Below the pieces are notes generated by a model. The model was not told where the DNA came from. It was given only the letters and a program-made list of their open reading frames with translations, and ran no database searches. From positions 76,372,698-76,436,697 of the forward strand of contig JAHLJT010003656.1 in assembly GCA_031308135.1 (NCBI GenBank): a stretch of 64,000 bases of DNA, read 5' to 3'. Made by a program: the position numbers and the translations under genes. This DNA comes from Acheta domesticus (Eukaryota > Arthropoda > Insecta > Orthoptera > Gryllidae). Shown here piece by piece: positions 30,576 through 42,837 of the stretch; position 1 is the first letter of the stretch, and every line of letters starts with the position of its first letter.

Positions 30576-32659
30576 GTTAGGTAGAGGTTACAATTGTCCT
30601 TTGCATTATGTTTACATCGTAGGTGAACATGAAAAGAGATCTCAATACTTTTAAGTAAAGACATATTTTTTTTAAAAAATACTTGCAGTAATTTTATAAA
30701 GATATTTCGCAAAACAGCCAAGGTATAGAGAATGACATTTATCTGCAAAGTAAACGGATATGCTCATATAAAATCCTTTCTCGTGAACTGAGAACGTTTT
30801 AGATTTGTTCTTTTCCCGTGCTTTTTTCTCTATCACCACGATTATCAACGTAATTTGCGTTACGCGCGACGAGTAAAAAACTTATAGTGGTAGTGATATT
30901 GTTTCAAAAAGAAAGACTTACAGACAGATCTATGTAGATAAATCAATATGTTAAGGTAAAACAGTAGTAGGTCAGAGCATCCTTATGTTGACAACCGATG
31001 ATAACATTACATTTTCGTTTCAAATTTTGTGTAGAGTAAGTTTTCAAAATGTTAATCATTTCAGAAAACAAGAAAATGTTACATAAGACTATTAAGCTGT
31101 AATTAACCAATACAATTAAAATACATTAACTTACATTAACAATAAGCTTTATTTAATAAATCTTACAAGATTAAAATCAATATATCGTGAATGCGACTTT
31201 AAATAAAATACATTTAAAAAATATTTATATTTTCGAATCAATATATTTCATAAACAGTTGCCGATTATTTAAACCTCCAGGTACAGATATGAACGTACAT
31301 CTGGCAAAACGTACATCAAAAATAGCATTCTCAAGTTTTTGATGTATAATATCTAAAGAATAATAAAAATGAAGTGCCAAAACAGTTCATCTGCAAGTCG
31401 TTCCGAAGACATTTATGGTTTCGAACGCTTTAAGAATAATTCAATAGGTAGGAGTGTACTCTATAGAAATATTGTAATGTATCAATGTATTGTAATGTAT
31501 CAATTTCATACAAATGCAGCATTTTTTAAGGAAATCAATATTCTCAAGAAGAGTTCCGAAAAAGTTGGCGGTTATTTTTTTTAAAATTCGGGAATCGGTT
31601 TGGAAAGTTCAGATCATTTGATGTTTAACTCATAATGCTAATCACACTGTCATATGAGGATAACCAAATTTAATTAAAGATAATACGAAGTTTAGTTTTT
31701 GAAGTAATAATATTAATAATATTGTACTGATAATTTTATTATCGAATTGAAAAAGCCAAAGAGATTCTAAAAGTTTGGATGATAAAATAAAATTTTTTCA
31801 GAACATTGTACAAGAGTTAGATACAGCATATCTTGAGAGAGAAAGAGAGAACCAAATCTTAATCTTTCATAAAAAAAACCGATATCACACATTCTTCTAT
31901 TTATAAATCTGAATTTGAATTTAAAGATCTTTCGAGTCAGTAAAACACTTGTATGTCTGGCTGGGCAATTTAGGACACTCGTAAATGATTATTAGTGGAA
32001 ATAGTAGCGCTTCAAAAGCACATACTTTCCCGTATTACTGGAAACAGTTACGTAGTACTGAAATATTGCACTTTCTGCGATACTAACATCTTAGCTCTTA
32101 TTTGCAAACGTTTAATTCAACCAAGAAGCGAACAACTGTTTCCATCGTACTGTTGCCAGAGCTATGTGAATTCTACAAATGCACAAAAATAGAATACAAA
32201 CGTTTTGTAAATCTGTATTGGAAAAAGAAGCCTGGTACCCTGGACAATATAGAAATGCATTCCATAGGGCCATGATTAGAGAAGAGTATTTCAAAACCAT
32301 GCAACAAATTCTCTATTCACTACAAATGGTACTGCATTTGGTGCGAAAACTAAATATTTTCATACAAATATCAACATAAATTAGACAATTATAACTCCTT
32401 TTCATACAGCTCCATCAGGTCACAACAATCACACGTAAGTCACAGATATTCGCGAGCGCAAAGTGAATTCCATTGTTGCAGACCCTGCACTGTCGCTATT
32501 CTGAGAGTTCTTAATTCTTTTTACTTATTTCAAAATAAACAATTTCTAAAATATTCATGTGTAAGTGTTTAACAAAAGTTCGAATGTAAGAAACGAACAA
32601 AGAAATAATATACAAAATTGCAAATTCTAATTTACAACGCATCCAGCTGTCCAAAGCGC
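30576..32659. other. No supported gene; A+T-rich
   Basis: Long A+T-rich stretch with only short open frames (31369, 31995, 32179) of no recognisable kind. No repeats shared with the rest of the window were noticed. Confidence 0.5.
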
Positions 32660-33370
32660 AATAAATTTACAGTGGGCTACTATGTTTGTCACAAAATTAT
32701 AGAAAACTGCTCGTATTTTGAAAAAATTAAGCAAGAACGTATTTGAAAATGTAGTTTTTATAAATACTTTTAATTGAAAAAAATGTATTTTAAAAATTGT
32801 AGTTGTAAGAAAGCGACGAAAACGAAGCGCAGTCAATTCCGAGCGGGCTATTATGTTTGCCAGGAAAGTATAGGAAAACTACTCATATTTTCAAAATATT
32901 CAACATGACTTTTTTTGAAGATCTGTTTTTGATGAACATATTTCATTAAGAAAAACAATCGTGTCTTTACAATTGTATATGCAGAAAAACGCCAAAAGTT
33001 TTTTTTAATTTCTTAAATGTTTTGCAAAATCAGGCATTTCAACGAACACGAAATCTGTACCATTCTCTTAAGCTTTCTTTATGCTATATCAGGTAATTTT
33101 AATAAAAAACATTGTGCGATTTTTAAGAAAAAAAGGTTTAAAGAAAATAAAAAATTGTCTGTTTCACACAATTTTTCGAAAAATTGAACATGACCTGATT
33201 TGAAGACCTATTATTTATGAACATATTTCATTAAGAAAAAATGTATCTTTATAATTGTAGTTGTAGGAAATGCCGAAAACTTTTTGAAGTTTCGAAAAAT
33301 CAGAGTTTTTAACCAACATGAGACCTACACCATTCTCTTAAATGACCTTCAAACTATCCAACAACAAAAT
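32660..33370 (-). repeat. Internal repeat region of family B, three decayed units
   Basis: Three related blocks begin near 32665, 32841 and 33165. They share GGGCTAYTATGTTTG, AACTRCTCRTATTTT, GAACATATTTCATTAAGAAA and TTGTAGTTGTARGAAA. Spacing is uneven (about 176 and 320 bases). The region leads directly into the family B end at 33371-33799 and may be part of the same element. Confidence 0.6.
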
Positions 33371-33799
33371 TTAGTCAAAACTGTTGGCGCCATTGTTTTG
33401 AAAATTTTGAAAATGTCCTAGGAAACTTCATGTAAAGTACACTCCAAAATTAAAATATCGGTTTTAAATTCAAGGGGCCGCGAAATCATTTAGATCGATC
33501 GGCGAGTATCAATTTTGGAGAAAATCGGCTGAACGGTTTAGTCGCTGGCGTTGTTCAAAGACACACAGAAAGACGTTTTGCTTTCAATTGGTTTCTCGGT
33601 ATCAAGGACCCACAAAATAGGGATTCTGGCTGCACCACGTGTTAGGAGATTTTTTTCTTAATTTATCAACTGGATTTATGCACTTTTTCATTACCAGAGC
33701 CCTGTAATAAGAGTTTTTCTACCGAAAATCCGCCGTTTTTTCGCGCAGCATTACATAACTTTCCCTATACTATACGTACGTATAATATACGGGGAAAGT
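33371..33799 (-). repeat. Family B repeat, copy 2
   Basis: Reversed, it starts with the palindrome between ACTTTCCC and GGGAAAGT (33758-33799, centred on TACGTA). Then come the TTATGTAATGCTGCGCGAAA block, GCAGCCAGAATCCC, TTTGTGGGTCC, ATACCGAGAAACCAATTGAA and AAACGTCTTTCTGTGTGTC, the same order as copy 1. The GTCTGTCC microsatellite is short here. Together with 32660-33370 the element could exceed 1.1 kb. Confidence 0.75.
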
Positions 33800-34934
33800 A
33801 AAAATACTCAGAAGTAAAAACAACTCTTAAAATACAATAATATTTTTTTCCGTAACAGTTACCTAACAACAATTTTGTGCCCATCAATGCAATACTTGGT
33901 TGAAATTATAGCCAACACTAAAAGAACCAAAGAGATAATATAAGAGATCAGAAGCTTCAAAAACGTCCATAGAATTGTGTTCAATAAATTCAAGAGCGCC
34001 ACACTAATATGATTTCTTTGCTTTACATTCTTAGATACGAAAAAAAGCAATTCAAAGTTACCATTTATTACGAGAATCATCCCCCTTTTCAGAAGTCTGA
34101 AAAGGAAATATTAATCTGGTTGTAATAATCAAGAGGGAGAAGAAAGAACAGAGAACAATGAAAGGAAAAGGAATAATCTTGGAGACTTCCTTTCGAAAAC
34201 CCAATTCTTCGACACAACGGGCGTAATTTTTTCCCCCTGAAAGCAATAATTCGCTACTTCTATCGACCTTCTCCTTTACTTTCCTGTCCACGAGATTTTC
34301 TTCTTTAAAGCTCACGGATTCCACGCTTCATGGATGTCGGAAGACGGTAAATCGATGAGTCGGAAGCACCTCCAGGAAACGGTCAGGATTTCGATTCTTC
34401 GTCACGGAAGATGGTATCGTGATATCCAAGATCTATCGTGAAACGGGACATACGGTACCAGTTCATGGATTGTGGTCTGCGTTTTTCTGTAAATAATACA
34501 GATAGCGTTTGAATGTGCTAACTCCGAGCAAGAGACGATGGATTTTCCACTCAATGTTATGAGGTCTGACACAATTGGGCCTCCCAGTCCGCTTTAAGAC
34601 ATACGATCTAAGGAATAAAAGTTAGGGACGACTGGAGAAGCAGTTAGCAATCCCACACAAGTAGAAAAATCTCAAATTTATGTCAGAACGTAGCCCACGT
34701 CATATTTATTATTGTCGTGCTTCTGTTCGTGAAGCTATGCAATAAATACATAAACTCTTCCAGACTCTTCTTACATTGATAATAATGTAAGCCCAGTTGG
34801 GCTACAATATGACGCATACTTTCTCGTACAACTTGATTCCCTTTAATATTATGTTGGAACTTCCTTGCCACTTTGACCCTTCCCCTTTTTCGTCTGCCTA
34901 ATATCGGTGCCTAAAGCAACTACCAGCGTTCTCC
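33800..34934. other. No supported gene
   Basis: Short frames at 33859-34080 (-), 34058-34324 (-) and 34683-34871 (-) resemble nothing known. A few GATC-rich words near 34360-34435 may be a decayed edge of the array that follows. Confidence 0.45.
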
Positions 34935-35185
34935 CAGTAACTACGTATCACTGAAGCAAAGCGATCAATTGGAGAATCTCGAGCTATTCGATCAAGGATC
35001 TTGCAAAACTTATTTAAGAAAGATCTTGACAATGTCGATCAAGTAAAGAATCTCGATCTAATTTAATAATAAAATCCAGAAAGTCGATCAAATCGATAAT
35101 CTCCTGCAACAACCGAGTAGCGGTTTTAGAGAAAATCGATCAAGTGAATGATCCCCAGCAAGTCGAGCAATTGAAGCTATTCAAG
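34935..35185. repeat. Decayed ~26-bp GATC-rich tandem array 1
   Basis: The motif GTCGATCAAGTNRANGATCTC recurs in decayed form at about 34957, 34988, 35035, 35085, 35145 and 35171. Spacing is roughly one or two multiples of 26 bases. The same motif in the same orientation forms the array at 37600-37905. No open frame runs through it. Confidence 0.6.
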
Positions 35186-35826
35186 TAACTGAATATTAAC
35201 AGTCGCATACCAATGAGACAGCAGATCAAAGTAAACTTTAGAGTAAATTTTCTTCCTATATCTCCTTTAATACAAGGAGTTACTGTTTTATCTTTTAGGA
35301 CATTTATTATTAGAACAGCTCTGTCACCTTAGTGGTTGATTCGTCTGAACACTTATCGAAAGCTTACTAAAGAATGCTAAACTGTCACGAAGAGCAATCC
35401 AAACTCCAGCTTTCTTTTAGGCCAGGCCTGCCCTAACCAGGCTATAATATTGTTGTAGTATCTATGTACAAAATAGTTAGGCAATTGGAGAAACAAAGTG
35501 AATGCTATTAGCCGAATTGCTTAACAGTGGTCCTTGAAGTCACGGAAGTAAATCATTTCGAGACAACGCGGATTTCTGAATGGTTCACTGTCTGGGAACC
35601 CATGTAACTCTCAGCGCCGAGCCCTTAGCCGAAGGGATAAAAGGGATCGACTGACTCCGACATTACAAAACAACAAATAACAGAGAATTACTTCGTTGTA
35701 TATAACGAACATAACGAATTCATAAGTCGATTGAAACAGTTGTATAACTGAAATAGCAGAAGGACGTCGCCATCAAGGTTAGTGGAAACAATAGTACAGC
35801 AAATGTTAAAAATACAATAATGCTCC
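35186..35826. other. No feature seen
   Basis: Unique-looking mixed sequence. A palindromic word (CCTTAGCCGAAGG) lies near 35625. No gene. Confidence 0.5.
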
Positions 35827-35868
<42 letters not shown>

Positions 35869-35892
35869 GAAGAAGAAGAAGAAGAAGAAGAA
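35827..35892. repeat. (AAT)14(AAG)8 compound microsatellite
   Basis: Perfect AAT repeat to about 35868, then AAG repeat. It lies ~80 bases before the LINE reverse transcriptase fragment, as TAA tracts do at the other R4/Dong-like copies. Confidence 0.92.
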
Positions 35893-35893
35893 A

Positions 35894-35972
35894 CAAAAAC
35901 TAATTTGAGCATGGAAAAAAACCAAAACGTAATTTGAGCATGGAAAGAAACGAAAACGTAATTTGAACATGG
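35894..35972. repeat. Three 29-bp tandem repeats
   Basis: The unit is near AAAACGTAATTTGAGCATGG plus AAAGAAACG. Copies start near 35895, 35923 and 35952; the last runs into the LINE fragment. Confidence 0.8.
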
Positions 35973-36243
35973 CTCGGATTGACTACCAAAAAGCCATTGA
36001 TAGTGTACCACACGATTGAATTTTGAAGATCCTGGAGATCTATCGATTTCATCTTCGACTTATTGAATTTTGCAAGGCTAGTTTGAAGTCGTGGAGCACC
36101 AGGTTACCAATACAGAGCAGAAAGGAAGCAGTAGAAACCAGTAGTATTCAGATAAAAAGGGGTATTTTTCAAGGAGATTCACTATCTCCTCTGCTGTTTT
36201 GCATTAGTTTGATCCCTCTATCGAGACAGCTGTCGCAAGCTGA
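35972..36243 (+). pseudogene. R4/Dong-type LINE reverse transcriptase fragment
   Basis: The translation ARIDYQKAIDSVPHD*ILK includes reverse transcriptase motif A (D-Y-x-K-A-x-D), with the stop TGA at 36017-36019 where related enzymes have Trp. It continues ...IEFCKASLKSWSTRL..., then IKRGIFQGDSLSPLLFCISL, the motif B block, and PLSRQL. The catalytic YxDD (motif C) lies beyond the break at ~36243. The style matches the LINE whose C-terminal ends lie at 5748-7117 and 26404-26773. It was probably one dead copy, truncated on both sides. Confidence 0.85.
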
Positions 36244-36540
36244 TGTAACACCCGCCCCCGTACACACGACCACTCATCGGTGTCGGCGGTGTTAATCTCT
36301 CTCAGGGCGTGACCCGACTCACCTGTGGATTCCCGTCTGCTGCAGGTTGCCTCATGTGCTCGGCTGGAATCTATTTAGGACGCATGCGTGACTGGGCATA
36401 TTCATGCACTACACAGTAAAACGCTCTTTCATGATTTCTGAGTTTAATTCAAAGCAATAAATAATCGGGTGAAGCCCCCTACAGTTCTTAATACTATCTT
36501 AACCTAACTTATAACTAGCTTAACTTAACAGTCCAACCCT

Positions 36541-37320
36541 TCCGGGTCATCGCACGGGCGCTCCGTTCCTCCGGGCGTCGGCATCGGCCCGGGTGTCGGG
36601 CGGCAGGGCAACGGCGCTCCCCCCGTTTCCTGGACCGGTCGGGCAGCTGGTGGCCGCGGCGGCGGTGTCGCGGCACGCGAGCAGGCCTTGGCTGCGGCGG
36701 CGTAGGGCTGCACGCGGGCGGCGTGCGCGACAGCGCAGCGGCGGCGGCGCGGCGCGTGGGCTGGCGCGGCGGCGACGACGGCGTGGCAGCGGCTGCGCGC
36801 GGGCGGGCGCGCGCGGCAGGCGTGCTAACGCGGCGGCGGCGGCCAGGAATCGCCACACCAAAGCGTCTTTTAGTGGCGGCCGGCCCTCAGGCCGCGTCCG
36901 AAAGCTTCTTCGTTCATTCGAGTATCGGCACTCACACGGTGTTCCGCCTCTCCCATCGGCGGCACCTGAGCGGGCGGTGAGGTGGCGACGATGCGTTGCC
37001 GGCGGCGATCTAGCGTCTCGCGGCGGTCGTTGCCATCGGACCCAACACCTCGGTCGTCGCTTACATCGGAAGGTAACACTCGCGGCCGTCGTTCGTATCG
37101 GAATGGCCGAGTCTCGCGTTCGCAGCAACCTCCCTTGCTCGCGAGATCACATGTCTCACCCCCGCCTAGTGTTCGACTATTGGCGCAGCCAAACCGCGTG
37201 ATGCGCGCCGTCCAATTGCCATGGGTCCATCGACGGTTGGAACCCGATTTCGAGTGGGCGTTCACGTCACCACGATTTCCGAGAAGACGCTGGGTGCTCT
37301 GACGCAGCGCTCGGAAATAC
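36541..37320. promoter_or_regulatory. Large CpG island, candidate promoter or first exon
   Basis: The strongest CpG-rich block in the window, about 780 bases (GGCGGCGGCGGCCAGGAATC near 36831, GCGCGCGGGCGGGCGCGCGC near 36795). Long frames are open on both strands: 36593-37201 (+, 202 codons), 36547-37128 (-, 193 codons), and 37221-37565 (+, 114 codons). None has a known domain and the shadows are mutual. The A+T-rich borders and unique character make it the best candidate here for a gene start. Confidence 0.45.
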
Positions 37321-37599
37321 CAGAGGTGTGGCAAACGGTCTTTGAACAAAGGGAGGCGCTCCCCCCGGCGGCCGGCGGCGACCCTTCGCGCACTCAGGTA
37401 GCGGAGAAACGCACATTTTCAGCCAGCTACGTTTTCCCGGACTCCCTGTTATATAAAATATTCATCTCGCACACGCCGAAATTAGTTCGTGTGCGACCGT
37501 CCCATTACAGATTAAAAAAATTTTTCAGGCACGTCAAACTGGAGGAACTCAAATTTATCGATTAAGTGAAGTATAGTGAGAAAGTTGTAATTTTTCGAC

Positions 37600-37905
37600 G
37601 AAATTGAGGATCGGAAAAAGGGGGTCAAATCGAGAATCTGAAAGTTGATCAATTGGAAGATCTATGTTGTTTAATGAGATGATCTCAATGCAGTCAAGAT
37701 CAAGTGGGGGATCTAAAGAAAGTCGAGATTGAGAAGATGATCTTCAGAATGTGAACATTTAGAACATATTTAATGAATGTCGAGATCGAGAGACAGATCT
37801 CAAGGAGGTCGGCTACACGTGGAAGTTCACAAATATGTCGATCTGAAATTTGTCATGTGAGTGGATCTTAAGTTAGTAAATTAAAAGGATCTGAAGAAGA
37901 TCCCT
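37600..37905. repeat. Decayed ~26-bp GATC-rich tandem array 2
   Basis: Degenerate units near GTCGAGATNGAGNAGATGATCTC at about 37626, 37645, 37698, 37727, 37779, 37808 and 37833, with steps of 25-29 or 52-53 bases. Same motif and orientation as array 1, 2.5 kb to the left, on the other side of the CpG island. Confidence 0.6.
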
Positions 37906-37968
37906 GAAGTTGACGGTGGAGCGTGTGAGTTTCATGAGATATGCTATAAAATGTAGCTCATATATTTA

Positions 37969-38157
37969 CAGTAAACCCTCATTAACACGCATACGCATTT
38001 CAAGGGACCGAAATAATCGGAGTTCGCGTTATAAAAATACGTGTTATCCGAGTATTAGAGATGCCGGTATTACAGCAATTCCTTGCCCAGACTGACGTTT
38101 TGTTCGTGTTACGGCGAAATTCGTGCCAAGCGACTTGGTACTAACAAGAGTTTACTG
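37969..38157. mobile_element. pogo/Tigger-like MITE, 189 bp
   Basis: It begins CAGTAAACCCTCATTAACAC and ends with the inverted counterpart (reverse: CAGTAAACTCTTGTTAGTAC), flanked by TA at 37967-37968 and 38158-38159. The internal AAGGGACCGAAATAATCGGA and GAGTTCGCGTTATA words are typical of nonautonomous Tigger/pogo relatives. Noncoding. Confidence 0.8.
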
Positions 38158-38159
38158 TA

Positions 38160-40858
38160 TATGTTTATTTCAAATTGCTCATGTGAACTTGTAGACGTTG
38201 GAGATTGAAAAACATGGGTTCGACTGCTGGAACGAGAATAATAAATCAATTATGCTGCATTCTGTTTTATTTCGTATCTTATTTACGACGGTGAACAACT
38301 GAAAACTGCTCCTAGTCGGATGTAATTATAAAATTCATAATGAAATGCATTTTCTTATGTATTCATAATATTTATATTCTTGGCCAGGAAAATAAGTTAA
38401 AATTCAAAGAATATTTAAATATAACTGCAAACATTTATACAAGTTATTAACACTTAACTATTACAATGTTGGATGAAATTAAAGGGACAACACAAACAAC
38501 ATTTATGGTAAACATTAATCCTAATATTTTTACAATACCTGATGCTAACCCCAAGTTAATAAAACAAACGACAGTCGTTATTGTTAAAAAACGCATTCAG
38601 TATCCTAATGTGTGACATAGGTAATTAAATAAAAAATGTGTCTCAGACCCTTTTAGAAAATACATTGGATGATGCTCGTTTTATTACGATGTCCAATCCG
38701 AAATTGTTATATTAATAACTATTCTGATTGTGCAAAAATATAAGTTATAAAACAAGTTAATCAGAAAATAGATTCAATATTTAAGCCTTTTGATTTTAAT
38801 GAAGTTTATTCAGTCTTAATTAATTACTTATTTTAACCTATATCTGAGAAGTAAGATTAATAAGTTACAATTCAGAAACTGTGAAAATTAGAAGAATGCA
38901 GTGATATAATCAGAAAATTGGTAAAGTGCCGACGAATTAGGAGAAGGAAATATAGATCATAACACACGACGCAATAAGAAAAAATTCCGCCAATGGTGAC
39001 AATTTCCATACAATGGCTTTGAAATTCGTTATTGAAGGAGTCAAAGATTTTAAAATGAAATAAAACTATTTTAATACTTAGATAGTAGATTTTTAGAATG
39101 TTATTTATAGAAACGGCCATCTCATTACAAAGTGTAGGCAATTTTTGACGTAACTAAAATGGGCGCGTCCTTTGAAAGATTAATAGTTAAATACTGTTAA
39201 ATTAATTAACAAAACAGAATTGAAAGTAAGATTTTAGGCATCAGAAACAACCCACTAAACCAAAACTGTTCCTACCATCTACACGTAGAACCGATATTGA
39301 CGTCGTTTTAACAGCGACAAACCACCATCAATCAGATTTCGCTTTGTTTCTGTTTGGTTGTCGTATTTCGTTCTTATCCATTTTTGCAGCGATATGAGTG
39401 GGAGGTCAGCGTTTTTCTCTTGTTTTTGCCATTAAAATGGCGCTCGTACACATACGGCGTAAGCCGTAACATTGATATTGCGGATTCATAAAATTTCCTC
39501 GCTTGAGGTTTCATTTTTGTGGCTGGCTTTTACAATCTTTGCCATTCGCGAATTAGCATCCGCGAATTGGTATGTTCTATACAGATCGCTTCTTTCATGG
39601 CGATTATTTTGACGAAGCCTGATTTAACAATATTATTTGTAATATTATATATAATGTATAAAGTAAATTTAAAAGTAAATTTAGGAAAACTAATTTTTAG
39701 TTGGTTTGCGTCAGAACACGATTTTATAAAAATAAAATGTGGCATTTTCTATCGTCAGTTATTGATTTCTCGTTCCGTATATTCTACTCGGTTTAGTAAT
39801 TTATGAAAAAAGTCGAATATGAAATTTAAATAACGTAAGTAAGGGATTCGGTAAGCAATTCGTACGAGTGGTAAATACGCGAGAAAATACTTAACGAGGA
39901 AGCTTTTAACAAAAGTAATAAGATATCCACGATTGTTGTACAGTTCTTGAAAGCTACGACCACCCATTATTAAGCAGACTTATGAAGCTGCTTGTGCTGC
40001 AGTGGTAACCGATTGACCACACACGCGTTATATGGCAGATAACGTATGTCGACTGTATGCAATATTCAGACAGAACTTAACCACACTGACTTTCTCGAAA
40101 ATAATTATCTTAGAATAGATTGATCCAACATCGTTAAGAATATATTCACGTAAGACAATTACTCATTCTTTAGCATCAGTTTCCTCATTTCAATTTCAAA
40201 ATGTCTCGTATATTATTCACTGTACCGGTATTCCTAAAAATAAACAAATTGGAAGAATTCAAAGAATTTATCATACCTGCATCGATAGCAGTATATTTTT
40301 TGGCACAATACATTTACTTCCTGCTCCATTTGAACGCTGAGGACATTCTGTAGTGCTGCAAAAAATGGATGTCGAGATTTTGACGCAAATTCATGTATTG
40401 GCGTTATAATATTTAAGAAGTGTATATTTGATTTAATTATAGCACATTCAAATAAATATAGATTAGGAAAAGCGAACAGTTCTTTAGTATGCTTGACTAT
40501 GATGCGAATTGATGACAAATGCTATTTTAAAATTAAGTCTAATAAATTGTGAATATTTTATATTTGATAACCACACAAAATTCGATTCATTTATAATCCT
40601 CTAAAATAATGAGTATTACAATGCATGAATGCATGCATCAACTAAAATGCCTTTGTGTTGCAGTTTCCAGGCTATTTTCAAAATTCAAAGTACATTTTAT
40701 ATTTATGAAAAACCATTATAGTGATTTAGGGTTCTTTTTATTTTCTATTGCAGCGTTTGCACGTTAATTAACGTTTTCATTCCTGTAAATTATAAGAATA
40801 TTAAAGTAATTTATGTATGAGTTTTTTTTCTGCGTGTACGTAACACACATAGATGACA
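38160..40858. other. No supported gene; A+T-rich
   Basis: A long A+T-rich stretch. Slightly more complex sequence at 39270-39600 shows no homology I recognise. The frames at 39519 (+), 39755 (-) and 40234 (-) look like chance. Confidence 0.5.
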
Positions 40859-40859
40859 A

Positions 40860-41705
40860 ACGTTATGGGATACCTTCTACTATCGTGTCGAACCTCCTTT
40901 CGTCCGGCTAAGTGCAACAACTCGACGTGACATGGAGTCAATATGTCTTTCGAAGTCCCCTGTGGAAATATTGATCCATGCTGCCTCTAAAGCCAGCGAT
41001 AATTGCGAAGGTGTTGCTGTTGCAGGATTTTCCATACGAAATTACCTCTCGATTACGTTCCACAAATGTTCGATGGATGGTATTCATGTCGGGCAATCTG
41101 AGTGACCAAATCATTTGCTCGAATTATCCAGAATGTTCTTCAAATCAATCGCGAATAATTCTGGCCTGGCGATATGGCGCATCGTCATCCATAAAATTCC
41201 GTTGTTGTTTGGGAACGTGAAATCCATGAATGACTGCAAATGATATCCAAGTAGTTGAACATAAACATTGCCAGTCAATGATCGGTTTAATTGGACCTGA
41301 GGATCCAGTCTTCTCCATGTAAAAGCAGCCCACACCATTATGGAGCCACCACCAGCTTGGAGAAAACATTGTTGACAACTTGGGTCCAAGGCATCGTGAC
41401 CATACTCGAACTCTGCCATCAGCTCTTTCCAACTGAAATTGGGACTCATCTGACCAAGCCACTAGGGTCTAATCATTATTGCCACGAGCCCCGAAAATGC
41501 GTTGCAAGTCGTGTCGTGCTCTTAGCAAAGGCACTCGAGTCTGTCTTCTGCTGCGGTAATCCATTAAAGCCAAATTTCGCCGCACTGTCCTAACGCATAC
41601 GTTCACTGAACGTCCCACATACTCTCCAGCAGCAACTAGAAGGTCTCCTATAGTTGCTTGATACTTATGAAGATTGTTTCTTATGCGTGTAGTGAAACCA
41701 TTCAT
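40860..41705 (-). pseudogene. Tc1/mariner-type transposase pseudogene, 5'-truncated
   Basis: The left border, near GACAAACGTTATGGGATACC at 40857, is like the terminal repeat of this family; the right terminal repeat and first helix-turn-helix are gone. Minus-strand order: RTVRRNLALMDYRSRRQTRV with ARHDLQRIFGARGNND, an in-frame stop near 41467, then WSDESQFQLERADGRVRVWS (first catalytic Asp). A frameshift follows, then DPSCQQ, QAGGGSIMVWAAFTW and NRSLTGNVY, another frameshift, FMDDDAPYRQA (second Asp), and PDMNTI, where a duplicated CATC breaks the DMNPIE-type motif. It is inactive. Confidence 0.9.
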
Positions 41706-41849
41706 TCAACGTTTTGCCGTGATCTTTAAGTGCTGTGTACCTAATTGTGGACGGATGTGGGTGAACCGTGAAGAGTGAAGACTATGCTTGTTGTTTTACC
41801 TGCACCAGTATTTTCGTTATTAGCAGTGATTCGATGAAATTTTCAAGTC

Positions 41850-42215
41850 ATCGGGTTCAGGCACGTAGCTTTCTCAAAAGTAAAAAGCTAATATTTTTTG
41901 TGACTATCACGAAAAGCTGAAAGATAACTGTCTAAGAATATAGAATAATTACTTTTAATGTTGTCTTTGAAGAAGTATTGTGAATTCTTCCAAGAAAACT
42001 CTCCATGAGACTGTGTAAATCTTTATTGAAATCTTTTTTAACACATAAATTGCATTGCTGTTTATTTTTATTTCATACTGTGTTAGTACATTGCAAGATA
42101 TTTTATACATTTTTAAACAAATAAACACGTTTCGTTCACAACTTTCTCTCTTATAATGGAAATAGAAGGATAGGGATGAGTGTGGGGTATAACATGCGAG
42201 AGTTCTCGCGCGGGT
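41850..42215 (+). mobile_element. Helitron 3' part, truncated copy 2
   Basis: HVAFSKVKS (41861-41887) matches the YVAFSRVKT helicase motif seen in the other copies. The shared noncoding stretch follows: GAAGTATTGTGAATTCTTCC, TTAACACATAAATTGCATTG, GGATAGGGATGAGTGTGGGG, and the hairpin ATGCGAGAGTTCTCGC at 42201. The final CTAG is mutated. Confidence 0.75.
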
Positions 42216-42837
42216 AGGTGGAGGTAATAGGGGAAAACTTGTGCTATGGCACAACACAAAGAACAAACGTTTTAGATTAGCAAAAGTAAAATAGCTTGAA
42301 ATAAACGAAAAACAAAAATCAAAACGCGCTAGCCTACAATACTATATGAATTAATTAAAATAAAACATCTAAATTTAAAATTATAGAAAGAATAGCGCAA
42401 ATCAGACAACTGCGAACTATCGCAGTCCAAACGCACGATTTAAATGTTGGCGCTATCTGGAAGTATGTACATCAACGTCTAGCTGCAAACTCATATTTCA
42501 AATAACACACCGTTTGGTATTAAACTGAAGGTGTCGGTTCGTTAAGATATTCAATATGCAAACATCGTTTGAGAAACATTACCATGTACCGGAGTGAAGT
42601 CTAAGCCTACTAAATTGTTTCTAACGATAACAAAACATAGTACACAAGTGAAAATATTAATTTGATTATTTTTGGGCTCGGAATTGCTTTTCTTGAGGTA
42701 CGTAAGAACGCAGGAAATAATCCAATACTTTTTAGTATACAAATAATTTTTCAATTTTCGCATCCCTGCAAGCTGGCACTCTGACTCTTCAAAACCCCGT
42801 CTTTGCTCATAACAAATCAAGAAAAGTTAAATAATAT
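42216..42837. other. No feature seen; A+T-rich
   Basis: A+T-rich spacer between two Helitron copies with no recognised gene. Confidence 0.5.

Noticed and set aside
36498..36532. TTAACCTAACTT-like telomeric (TTAGG)n remnant
   Set aside because: Only two imperfect AACCTAA/AACTTAA words, not a tandem TTAGG array.
36243..36540. LTR of a retrotransposon starting TGTAACACCC
   Set aside because: No second LTR, primer-binding site or gag/pol trace was found nearby.
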